A DNA stretch of 64,000 nt from Porites lobata (Eukaryota > Cnidaria > Anthozoa > Scleractinia > Poritidae): assembly GCA_942486035.1 (NCBI GenBank), contig CALNXK010000156.1:1110001-1174000 (forward strand), written 5' to 3'. The notes below the pieces were generated by a model. The model was not told the origin of the DNA. It saw only the letters and a program-made list of their open reading frames with translations, and ran no database searches. Shown in pieces: positions 24,301 to 34,321 of the stretch. The stretch's first letter is position 1; every line of letters starts with the position of its first letter. A program made the position numbers and the translations under genes.

Positions 24301-27300
24301 GTTTTCTTAGTTTTCGTTTTATTGCCGAATGTGGCTTGACAAAAAGATCCGTCGATTTATATAACAGGAAGAAACAAATATTTCTGAACAAATCCTCACT
24401 TTTTTTTCCGAACGAAATGAGAGCTTCTTAGAATGCAAACGGAAAAACGAAAGCACAAGAAAATGGTGGGAAAATCATAACCATATGGTTCTTTCAGCTG
24501 CTCGTGTCTCAGGCCGTAAAAGTGATGCGTCTTCCCCATTTTTTTCAGCTTGTGGAAGAAGAGGAAAGACTACAAGATCTAATGAGTATTCAGGCACTGG
24601 AACTTTCAAATAACAAGGAATTCCAGGTGAAATACTTCAGACAGTGACACTTCACGTTGATTATCTTTGAATAAGGATTCATAATGTTTTTTAAGCACTT
24701 CAGTTGAAAGAGTGCAAATGTAGGTGATTAACTTGTTGTGAGGAATTCTTAAAGGGCAGTTTTTTGTTTACAGATATCACTAACAGAGGCAGGCTTCCAG
24801 AGTTCTGAGGTAAATATCGTATTTTTCTATTCTTTAAGTTAACTTTTCAAACTTTCTGAGATCATGGTATCCAGATCGATGCCAAGGGTCGAGAAAAAAT
24901 GCTTAATATCTTACTTGTTTCGTATCGATAGAATATCGATTGAAAAGCCGATGTTGGTCAAAATCTGTGAAAAGAATCACTCTGACCAATCACATTGGGC
25001 AGTGACAAACTAATGAACCAATTAACAGTTTCTATTGCAAGTAGTTGCAGCGAAACGCGGGGAAATGGGTCCGCGCCATTCGCGAGCAGTTGATTGGTTA
25101 AAAAAACAGGTGCGAGATTTTTCAGCTTGTCAGATAACATGGCGGCGAAAAAGCAAACGAATTGCAAAATTATATTCGATTCTGGAGTCCTGCTTGTATT
25201 TTTCCAAGGAATGGTTAGTGCGTTTAGTTTCGGACGATTAGTGACCACTCATATGTTTCGTTTACAGATAACCTAGGACTGAATCTAGTCAGTCTTCGAA
25301 CAAATCGGCCCAGATCTGAAAATCTTTTTAATAATTCCTAAAGTGAACGCTTATACTGTATTTTTTGTTGTTGTTCACTTTTAATGACAGGCTTTGCAAT
25401 CCGCCATAAAGAATCTGACGACGTCTATCCGAAAACGAAAGGAAAAGATTGTAGCCATGCAAACAGCTTTGGAACTGGACTCTGAGGTGAAAAATCAATT
25501 TAACATCATTTCCGAGTTGTTCCAAGCCTTTGTTTTGCAAAGCTAATGATATGAAAATCATTATTTATTCTCATGCAAATAAAACTGATTTACACAAAAA
25601 AGGTTTTTTGCACTTACCCTTGTTTTGAAAGTGAAAGTTTTGGAAATGGCCCATTGTAATGTTACCGAAGGCTCTTAGGACCGATGACAGAGCGATTTTC
25701 GTTTGACCTTGAAATGAAAACGCGCGAACAGAACAGAAACAACAAACGAACGGAAATAGAGCGATTTTTATTGGTTTATCGAACGGACACAAACGCGCGT
25801 GGCTTTTGGTTGGTTAAGCGAACGCTCGGGTGAAAAAACTTCATGCCCGAGAAGTTTCTAGAAATCAATTGATACTTCGCTTTGACGTCATACTGCAACA
25901 CGATTGGCCAATCGAACAATGCCTTCTCTATATTAGGGTTTTCTTTGGCGGGAAAACGAAGAGTTCATGTTTTGATCTTTTCATCCATTGGCTAATAAAA
26001 AAAATAACGAACACTTACCGAAACCATTTTTTAAAGTCATACGAAAACCGTTGTAACAACTCTGACTGTTCCATTTTGCGTTCTTAGGTCAAAGAAAAAG
26101 ATGAAATCATTGATGTGGTATCTGAGCAGCCGGTTGAGAGCAAAAAGAGGCAGCGGACTCCCAAAGGAGGAGCAGAGGATAAAATTGGGAAAAGGTTAAA
26201 GGAGGAGAAAAAACAAGAGTTACAACAGCAGAAGAGCCAGGAGGAAATACAAAGAGAGGAAACGTTTAAAACGTGGCTGTCGGGATTACACAGGAGACGA
26301 AAAGTGAGCTGAAGGATAACACACGTTGACAACTTGAATCATATCTAGACTAACTATGCTAAATAAAACATCTGACAGCAAGAGTCACTTTACTTACCTC
26401 TGCTGTATACCTTACGCATGCGCTGTTACATCTCAGCAACTCACAGAGCGTTTCCACATTCGCCACTTTAGAAACCAGAAGAAAACTGGGCCGCAAAGAC
26501 TTCTGGGACTGTTACGAGGGACAGGGAAAAAAATTGGCCAATAGCTGACCGGCGCATCCCTAGTAACTATCCCAGAAACAATTGCGGGACATCGCGTCCG
26601 TCATATTGCTGTACCAAAACTATAAAATGGCGGCCATTGTTGTGTTCCAAACGAAACACCTGGGAGTTAAACCGTTTTTTCGCGTAAAAAACCCCTCTCT
26701 TTTGTTTCAATAAATTTCATTAGCTGCTACCCACGTAAGTGAAAACGCTTTGTTGTCACGAAGTATAAACATTAAGAGCGAATGGTTGTGTTCTCAGAAT
26801 TTTTACCGCTTTTTTGTCTGTTTCAAGTCGATGTAAAAGAGATGTATAGGGGTATGTCCTTTGAGCTCCGTTTTTTTCAGGCATATGAAGACCTATTTTC
26901 TTTTATTTTTCCTTTGTCAGGAAATACTTGATGCTCGTCAGCAGCGATCCCAGAGAAGAGAAGAATTAGCAAGCAGACGGAGCCATGCCTCCTTGGAAAG
27001 AATGAGGATTTTGTCGCAGCTGGCTTATGATCCTAATGGTAGGTTACTATGACTACCAGAATAGTTTAGTCTGTGGAGTTTTTTTATCCCGTTTAGGTAC
27101 ATGCATATATGAGTAGATTGGACCATATAACATGAAAAAAAAGGAGGGCGAAATTCGGTAATTTGAAAATTGGATTACGAGCACGAGAATAAATAAATTG
27201 TCTGTAAAATACTGTCCACTGGTTGGCGTAGTAATTTAGACCACGTGATCTAACCGTTCCTAAATGCAGGAAGTATATTTAAAGTAGAATATGCTATAGG

Positions 27301-30300
27301 TAGATATTCATTCTTTTGAATAACTGCTAAGACTAAGTTAGTGGAAGTTCAAATGCACTGACATCGTTTGGTTTACCAAAAAAGGCCTAATCAACCTAGT
27401 AGTTCTTATTAGAACGCGCCTCAATTCGCATGTTTTATGTTTTGTACGATTGTGCCTTCTTTTTTGGCAGTCCCAGAGACTGTGCGTCTCTTCAGACTCC
27501 AACTGCGTAGACTGTACTTTTGAAAATAATTGCTTTCAGTTACTGAACTAAGATCACCAGCTTGTCGGTTTAGCATATCGCTGAGAAAGGACGTTGGGTC
27601 ATACTGCCCCGCGTACATAAATCGCAGCATTTACATTCGCCATTTTCGCATTTCCATAATGCACCTTGTTTGCTCCCCCTCCCCCCCCAAAAAAAATTGC
27701 AGAGGAAATGTCATTAATTTCTTCTTATACGACTGTGATGCTTAGGATGAATTAAAACAAAGGTTTGGCCAAATTTGGGGGGACCAACAAGGTGTATTAT
27801 GGGAAATGCGCAAATGGCGAAGGAAAATTCAGTGTCGGTATTGCATGAGTTTACCGTTGATAGTGACAGTGTCATTTTTGTAGTTCGTGACGACGGTACG
27901 ACACGAAGTACGCATAAGAAACCAAAAGAAGATACATTTGGACAAAACGATGAGGACTGGATGGTGTACAGATCCATTGTGAGTCTGGAGTTTGTATGAT
28001 TCGTAGTAGCACTAATTAAAGGACGTATGGGATTATATTTACTCGTTGTTTTTGACAACTCGTGAATATAACCACGTACGCCGCACTTTCTATGACGTAA
28101 ACTATATGTATTTCTCAGGATACGTAACTAACGACAAACTCAACCATGCCCCCAGGCCGGGCACGAGGTTGTGACAAACGGCGGTGGACAACTGCGCTGG
28201 TAAAAGGAAAACAAGCGATGAAGGTGAAGACGACAATTCTTGATCTGCTTTTCTTGCAGAACAAAGATGCTGGTGATTCCGACAGTGAAAAAGAACAGGA
28301 AGAACTGAACGAGCTGGAGAATTTACTAAAGAAACACGATCCTGACTTTTCAAAGTAAGTCACGGGGCTAAATTAGCGATTTCCGAGTCCATTTATGGAG
28401 TTATTTACTCAGGATTTGCTACAATTTCCGTTTACGATCGTCCATTTGCACACAGAAGCCAAAGTTGTCAGTAAGTTTGTTTCCGTTTACCGGGGAACTT
28501 TCAAGTCACGTGTTCAACACATGGCAAACTGTTTTTTCGCATGGCCAACTTTTTGCTTCAGCTATCGTTAATTGTTTATGTCCACCCTAAAATACCGTAG
28601 AATTCCGAAAATAAGCCCCGGGGCCTATATTTTTCAAAGGCCCTTTTTGAGGGGCTTTTATGGAGGGAAATTTGCGTTTCAAAATCGATTGGGCTAGCTT
28701 TTATAGTTAGAGGGAAATTTGCCGTTTTTGCTTTGTTTATTTTGTATTTGAGGGCAATTTCCAAGTACAGGCCCCGGAGGGCCTATATTTGGAGGGGCAA
28801 TTTAACGGAGGGTTTTTTGCGTTACGAGTTTTGAGGGCTTATATTTGGAGGGGCTTATACATGGAAGGGCTTATTTTCGGAATTTTACGGTAAGTAGTTT
28901 CATGTGTAGTCAGATTCAGCTATTTTCTCTAAATATTTTTATTATTATTATTTTCGTGTCTCTTTGCTGTTGTAGACGTTTTGGTGGCAAACCAGAATCT
29001 GCTGTTGACTGGGCGGAATATTATCAGCTCCATCTTGGTGTCGAGAGAATAAGGTAACTAGTTACGGTTGTCTCTCGTACAGCGCGAGTGGAACAGTTGC
29101 TCAGCTCCGCCTCGAGAAACCTTGAGAATTTCGGGAAACAACATTAAATATTACCCTTGGTACCAGTCATGTTAATGTCATTTTGCCAATAAACGAAAGC
29201 CTAGAATTAAAGTACTGACAAAAACGCTCGAAGCACCTTGCCCGCTCAGTTCTATCTCCTGTTAAAGTACCTGTCAATTCGGCCCCTGGGTCGAAATTGG
29301 CTTTGAAATGTTTCTTTTTGTGGTCAGAATAAGTGGTCAAGTGCCCCTATGACGTCAAATCCCCCTGAGTTACAAAAGTAAATGGTCTACCGTAAAAGAT
29401 TCCAAAGCTGACGTTTCGAGGGCGAGCCTTCGTCAGAGCGAGTAAAGGGATTGTGGGTTGTGTGAGGTTAGCATATCATATCATGGACCACGCTTTTGGT
29501 TGCAACATGTTAACATGAAATACAGGCATACTGAAATACCCTGTGTTAAAGACGTTCATTGATTTCGTGGTGATTTGGGTGCCCCGTTTAAAAGGTAAAT
29601 TCCTGGTTGCCTTGCTGGACCGCGGATTTTGGTGTTGTAAGAAAATTTGTCTCACTCCCCCACTGACGCAGGGCAAACTGTTTACTTATTGTTTTTGTGT
29701 TATGTTTTTTTGTCTCATTATTTTTCCCAGAGTTCCTGAGATCGTATATCAACCTTCCATGCTTGGTATTGAACAAGCCGGTATTGCAGAAACTATTGAT
29801 TTTATACTTAACCACTTTTCGGCCGATTTACAAACAGCATTAGTGCAGGTACGAGTGGAATAACGAAATTTGTAACTGTTTAATGTTACTAGTTTTAAAC
29901 ATTGCCTATCCAGCTTAGACGTCAGCACTTCCCATTGAGTTTAGATCGTTCGTTTAACTGTTTTAGGCATTACTTTTGACTTCCGATATTCAGTTGAAAG
30001 GTGCTATTTTACGATAATTAGTTAACTGTCGTCAGTCCAAATGAAGACGATCTTAAAACATACGATCTAAGAGAGAATGAAGCACCACAGTGGATACTCC
30101 AAATTAGGTTTTCCATTGAAACGGCTTATTTTTATCACATATATATATGGCGTACGTTGCCCATTACAATATTTCACACTTAACGGTCAAATCAACGCGT
30201 AATCCTTATCACTGTAGATGGGTGCTGAATTCCACACTGAACTCCTTTCCTTACACAACTGATGCTACTTGATCCTTTCAAATTTCTCAAAATGTGTGTC

Positions 30301-31314
30301 CAATTAATGCAGTTCTTTGCAATGAATATTATGTTGGGGAATTGGCATGAGGTGTCCCACTGGATTTTGGAGTATCCATTCTAATCACAAAGTACGCGGC
30401 GGAGTCGGCTTCGAGCGCAAAAGGCCGCGTAACAGCACTTCCGTGAATTGGGTTCAGTATTTGGTATTTATTGGAAAAAAACGGAACTCGTTTACTTCCG
30501 GTGCGAGTGTTACTAGATTTAAAGTGCTGCCAAGAAACTAGGAACCATTAGGGTCGTGTACTGGTGCCTGCTCTATATATCTCCACTTTTCGTAGAGATA
30601 ACAGTTGTGATTCGATGCTACAATCTGTACTGACTCGCATGTAATTGCCTTTCTCTTTTTTTCTTCTAGAATGTGTTTGTAACAGGAGGAAATACACAAT
30701 TCCCCAACTTTCAAGAACGTCTGGAGAGAGAGCTCCTTGCTATCCGACCGTTCCAATCTACATTTAAAGTTTTCACGGCAGGTTCGTTGAATATTTTGCT
30801 TCCCTGTCAACACAATGGTAGATTAGAATGCACACAGGCAACGTTAGGTAAATGTACCTTAAAACGCTTCAGTCTTATAAAAGATATTAATTGAAAAGGG
30901 AAACTTTCAAAGTTATTTTTGTCTCCACACACATTGTCCATAACCCTGTCACGTGATCCCACCGTTTGAGACTCTAAGGATCCAAATCGTGTGTAGTGAG
31001 AATGTACTATTCATGACTATTAAGGTCTTCGACAGCTCATTTCTTTTGCTGGCAAGGGACGCCTGTGCTCAGGCTACCGTATTATATCAATAAAGCTTTT
31101 ATCGTTTTGAAAATTCTCTAACCTTTTTACTCACGTTTATCCAGGTAACCCGGTACTCGATGCATGGTACGGTGCTCGTAAATGGGCAAGGACTCTCAGC
31201 AACAACCTACGGACAGTCAGTGTTACTAGGGAGGAGTATGACGACAAAGGCGGAGAATATCTCAAGGAACACTTTGCGTCAAACCTTTACGTAACTACTC
31301 CGTCCCAGTCATAG
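15363..31314 (+). CDS. ACTR5: Actin-related protein 5 (INO80 complex subunit), 21 exons, complete
   Basis: ARP5 couples the INO80 ATPase to the nucleosome. Exons: 15363-15378, 15687-15797, 16976-17064, 17790-17909, 18811-18922, 19559-19654, 20299-20392, 21009-21108, 22151-22267, 23677-23787, 24549-24626, 24774-24809, 25391-25486, 26088-26303, 26921-27038, 27884-27978, 28260-28354, 28976-29053, 29731-29848, 30670-30781, 31145-31314. All junctions are GT-AG with agreeing phases; total 2178 nt, 725 residues. Landmarks: [16 protein letters not shown] (phosphate loop), [54 protein letters not shown], a charged Arp5-specific insertion at about residues 286-567 with [16 protein letters not shown], then [38 protein letters not shown] and [15 protein letters not shown] before TAG. 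It is longer than human ARP5 (607 residues), mainly in the insertion. Exon 16 (acceptor in TTTTTGTAG) is the least certain boundary. The start lies in a TISU/YY1-like sequence. Confidence 0.95.
16420..16700. repeat. Decayed transposon-like sequence in ACTR5 intron 2
   Basis: Contains repeated 'acgagaggtgctc', 'caagaggtttaaactgtag' and 'caagaggtgttcgctt' phrases like those in CAGT-ended MITEs. Ends were not resolved, so family assignment is weak. Confidence 0.3.
17320..17498 (+). repeat. Probable 3' tail of a non-LTR element with (CAT)n end
   Basis: AT-rich sequence leading to 'gacaccttaataaagtttcatcatcat' and about seven CAT units. AATAAAGTTTCATCATCAT-type termini are typical of truncated LINE tails. 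No coding part remains. It lies in ACTR5 intron 3. Confidence 0.45.
19992..20096. mobile_element. Short MITE in ACTR5 intron 6
   Basis: TAGCCTGTGAACACAGACATA at the left faces the inverse of TACGCCTGTGTTCTCAGACTA at the right, forming a near-complete fold-back of about 105 bp. Confidence 0.55.
21604..21815 (+). repeat. tRNA-derived SINE in ACTR5 intron 8
   Basis: A tRNA-like head has an A-box-like GTGGCCGAGAGCTTAATTAG and a B-box-like GTTCAAGTCCC about 35 bp further on, with a plausible anticodon stem (CTAGA/TCTGG). The loop lacks the invariant U33, so it is not a functional tRNA. The body continues through 'tttgtttcattatccgtgaaaagc'. It differs from the SINE family at 2795 and 5395. Confidence 0.55.
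22381..22776. mobile_element. MITE with ATTAATCCC…GGGGGTACT inverted ends
   Basis: ATTAATCCCCCGGGGGTACT at the left is matched in inverse by AGTACCCCCCCACCGGGATT at the right. The interior holds repeats of 'cctatactagagtaaac' and 'cctatcctagagtaaactg'. It is about 396 bp, lies in ACTR5 intron 9, and has no ORF. Confidence 0.65.
24091..24490. repeat. Two-copy 200-bp tandem duplication in ACTR5 intron 10
   Basis: 24091-24290 and 24291-24490 are almost identical; I see only a few substitutions and single-base indels, including in homopolymers. The near-identity points to a recent event or an assembly artefact. Confidence 0.9.
26445..26750. mobile_element. MITE with AGAGCGTTT…CAC ends, copy 1 (ACTR5 intron 14)
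   Basis: The left end AGAGCGTTTCCACATTCG and the inverse of GTAAGTGAAAACGCTT at the right form short inverted repeats. The body shares 'tcttttgttTCAATAAATTT' and 'CCACGTRAGTGAAAACG' with the copy at 39457-39642 in gene A. Confidence 0.5.
28593..28892. mobile_element. MITE with TACCGTARAATTCCGAAAATAAGCCC ends (ACTR5 intron 17)
   Basis: The first 27 bp (TACCGTAGAATTCCGAAAAT then AAGCCCC) are inverted at the right end (GGGCTTATTTTCGGAATTTT then ACGGTA) with one mismatch. The interior is built of 'ggggcttatatttggagggg'-like units. TA at both ends fits a Tc1/mariner-type target. Confidence 0.75.
29407..29439 (-). ncRNA. Penelope-like terminal motif resembling a hammerhead ribozyme core
   Basis: On the minus strand, GCT-CTGACGA leads to a short GC-rich hairpin, then CGAAACGTC-AGC. 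CTGANGA…GAAA is the hammerhead core, GTC is a typical cleavage triplet, and GCT/AGC can form stem I. Known: Penelope-like retroelements carry such motifs in their terminal repeats. The stem II junction has one extra A, so activity is uncertain. No RT coding sequence was found next to it. It lies in ACTR5 intron 18. Confidence 0.45.
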
Positions 31315-31909
31315 CGCACGCTCAATCCGTGAACGTCGATAAATTTTTAAAACTTAACGCATTATCAGTGAGAAAATTCACCGTGTGGCAATCATCTGTG
31401 TTACAGTATGATGCTGCAGCGCCAGTGAATTAAGCTCTAGTCTGTTGTAATTACTTACTTATGTGACTACATTGTTATATATAAAAGTAAAAAAAGGACG
31501 CTTTTTAAGAGAGAACTCGGGTCACAATCTTCGGGAATTAGAGAAGACAAAAATGAAATACTTAATGAATGCTTCGAGTTTCACCTTTGCCTGTGAGCCA
31601 GCCCTCCGTTTCGTGAGACTGAGTGAAGCAAACCACCCCATTTCTGGGCTCCCTGGGTCTGTTCGTATCCCTTCACCTCGCCCTGTCCTGACGAAAGACC
31701 TTTACTGGTTCAACATTACAGAGATTTAAAATCATGATTACTGAAAACGCTAAACGTGAATTTGTGCCACGTGACCAAGTTTTCTCTTTATTTATCGTTG
31801 ACTGTTTAATAAATCTTAACAAAAATTAGTAGTTTTTTCACAGACGTTTCATCAACAAGAATTATTTTGAACAGTGTTCATCTGCTCATTTCCTATTTTG
31901 ACAAATTTG

Positions 31910-31949
31910 ACGTTCGCCGTTTGCCGTAAACGTGATTCTAAATCTCTCT
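31910..31949. repeat. MITE end, family of 42430-42629
   Basis: GACGTTCGCCGTTTGCCGTA followed by ACGTGATTCTAAATCTCTCT matches the right end of the element at 42430-42629. The opposite end may be near 31750, where ACGTGAATTTGTGCCACGTGA is seen. Confidence 0.45.
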
Positions 31950-32981
31950 ATTGTCTTCAAAACGAGGGAATATGACATGATGAAACCTTGAGTATTTTTG
32001 ACCTGATTGACAGACTTTCTGTTGGTGGCTTAACGGTAAAGCTCTGGTCACTTCTGCTCAAGTCCCGCGCCTCGAGTACTTTCAAAGCAATGATTAGTTT
32101 TCTTATTCGTTTGCATATCGTTTTCTAACTTGCTTATTAAACGTATACGGTAGTTTATAGAGATACGGACTCCACAATAGATGTAGTTGGTACACTTAAA
32201 CCACACGTAGTAGTCTTAAACATCATTTGATGAAAGAAAAAATGTACTTTGTACATTTTTTAGCTTGTAAAACCTATCTCTGCTACAGTAGAAAACTTAA
32301 ACCCAGTTCATTTGTCCCGCGCACACTGTTCGAAGCAGGGAAAACTTATCAAACGGTTTGAAGTGGAAAGGTCTTTTATAGAAAAGGGAGAACGTACGCG
32401 TCTAAAACATCTTTTCTTCTATGGCGTTACATCAGGGGTGAATTTTTCACTAAAGAAGAAAAAGCAAATGTGGACTTAAAAGGCAGCTTTCTTTTTACTC
32501 TAAAGGTTCTCATTTTTAAAAGCAGAGGCTTCACACTTAAATTTATAAATCAGAAAAAGGCGTTTGTTATAATCCTTTATGTTACATTAAAATTGACTGG
32601 CAATTTAACAGCGCTTTCCTGCTCGAATAGCGCTTTTGATAGAACTAATTGCAAATACATAAATAAGTTGTAAATACAAACAAACTCAAATACACCTGTA
32701 CACAAAAATTGATGCAAAATAAACCAAGAAAAGTATTTGTACATGTCGAAATCTCTTTGAGCACGTACGGTGTGTTGTCTACGAGCAAGCCTTAACGACT
32801 CAGAGGACGAAAGGAGAAAGAGTTGAACGAAAACCTTCCACACCCATCGGAAATCCTGACAAGAAGTTTAACACGTTCATAAGTAGTATAGGGCGCACTA
32901 AACGAACCATTCTTGCCAAGGCCGTCCTTACAAGCGCACATAGGCTCCTTTATATGTTCATAAGGCTGAGCCGGGACCAGG

Positions 32982-33127
32982 GGGCCTGTTTCTCGAAGCT
33001 CCCGGTAATTATATGTTCAGGAAAATTATACAGTAGAGTTATTAGCTAACGAAACAAAATGGCTTATTGAACACACCCTACTTTTCTTGAGACTTTGATT
33101 CAAAAAATAGTGAGCCGGGGGACCAGG
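32982..33127. repeat. 146-bp insertion flanked by GAGCCGGG(G)GACCAGG repeats
   Basis: In the duplicated copy near 46220 the sequence reads straight through a single 'gagctgggaccagg'. Here the phrase occurs twice (about 32968-32981 and 33112-33127) with about 146 bp between. The insert begins GGGCCTGTTTCTCGAAGCTC. It could be a small transposon or a repeat-mediated insertion. Confidence 0.55.
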
Positions 33128-33369
33128 CCCCAAATTGTTCAAAAGGTGGATGATGTTATCAACTAGATAAATTTCAATGAAAATGAAGAAATGATCGTCG
33201 CAGTGAACGCAATTTATGTAATTGCGTAAAGAAGCCTGAAAAAAAATTCGTTAACATAAATTTTTATATAGTGAACGGCGCGATTGGTTTTCCCAATAAT
33301 TATTCGCGGTACATTGATTTATAAGGTGCTTGAATAAAGCTATCCAACGTTTGAACAAGCGGGGCCAGG

Positions 33370-34076
33370 GCCCGGTTGCATAAAACGCCCGTAACAACTA
33401 CGGGTATACGTACGTGCACTCGCAACTTAAGTGAGTTGCATTAAATCACTTAAGTGGTCCACTTAGGGAATTCAATTAAGTGGCTGTACTTACGATTTTC
33501 GTAAGTGTTCACTTAAGTGTCGGTTATGCAACAGAAATTGCGGGTGTTGCATAAAACCTTTTTTAGGGGAAAAATAGCACGTAAATTTACGGGACCTATG
33601 TAGGTCCCGTATCGTCACTTTTTTTACTAAAGTTAACGAGATCTTTTTCTGAGAAGTGAAAAAAAGTAATTTTTCTTCACGTAATTCGTTCTAATGCGCT
33701 GTGTTAACCTCTGATGTACACTTTAAAGCCGACGTTATGAAAAAAGAAGAAGAATTATCATTTTCAGTAGACATTGAAGAAAAATAACGATTGCATGCAA
33801 ATTTCATTTTTTTTAAGGCTTAAAAGTGTTCGAAACGAATTAAAACTTTCTTTACACTCACCGATGGTTAGCTTAAAAAAAAAAAGAGTGAACCATTAAT
33901 AAAGTACTACATCAAAGTTACGTGTGCCTTTAAGTGAACACGTAAGTTACCACGTAAAAGAGTAACGTACGAGAGTGCTAAGTGCGTTTCATGCAACACC
34001 CGTAAGTGTACCAATAACGGATTCGTAAGTGACCTACTTAAGTGGGCACTTAAGTGTAGGTTTTATGCAACCGGGC
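33370..34076 (+). mobile_element. 707-bp nonautonomous DNA transposon, CCAGG target duplication, copy 1
   Basis: Ends are GCCCGGTTGCATAAAAC and its inverse. Five-bp flanks CCAGG occur at 33365-33369 and 34077-34081. The paralogous site near 46386 has one CCAGG and no element, so boundaries and target duplication are read directly. Inside are inner copies of GTTGCATAAAAC in both orientations, many CACTTAAGTG palindromes and GTAAGT/ACTTAC motifs, and no ORF. Superfamily not assigned; a 5-bp target duplication narrows the choice but does not settle it. Confidence 0.85.
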
Positions 34077-34321
34077 CCAGGCTTCAAGGATACTGAGTGA
34101 AGAGTAGTTTGCTTTAAATTAGAAAAACGATAGAAAATATTTTCTGATGGTTATTTTGATAGCGTAATACATTAAGGTTGGTGCCAGTGCAAGGTTTGCA
34201 AATCATTAATAGTACAAAACTATCTTCGTATTAGGAGTCGCAAAATCCTCAGCCGTCAAGACCTCAAAAGTTCGCAAACTGTCTACAGGCATTTTCAAAG
34301 GCAGAGTTACCTTGACATATT

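Larger units (their letters stand above)
31315..34321. other. Spacer between ACTR5 and TPR-CHAT gene A (convergent 3' ends)
   Basis: ACTR5 ends at 31314 and gene A ends at 34322 on the other strand, so transcripts converge here. AATAAA occurs at about 31808. Contents: one end of a small MITE family (about 31910-31949), the segment 32455-33369 that is duplicated at about 45700-46389, a 146-bp insertion at 32982-33127, and a 707-bp transposon (33370-34076). No gene seen. Confidence 0.6.

Noticed and set aside
27530..27745. Plus-strand ORF in ACTR5 intron 15
   Set aside because: No domain, and the ACTR5 frame joins exon 15 to exon 16 without it.
32037..32090. tRNA-like A and B boxes near 32040 and 32070
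   Set aside because: The spacing is too short for a tRNA and no anticodon stem forms; at most a deleted SINE head.
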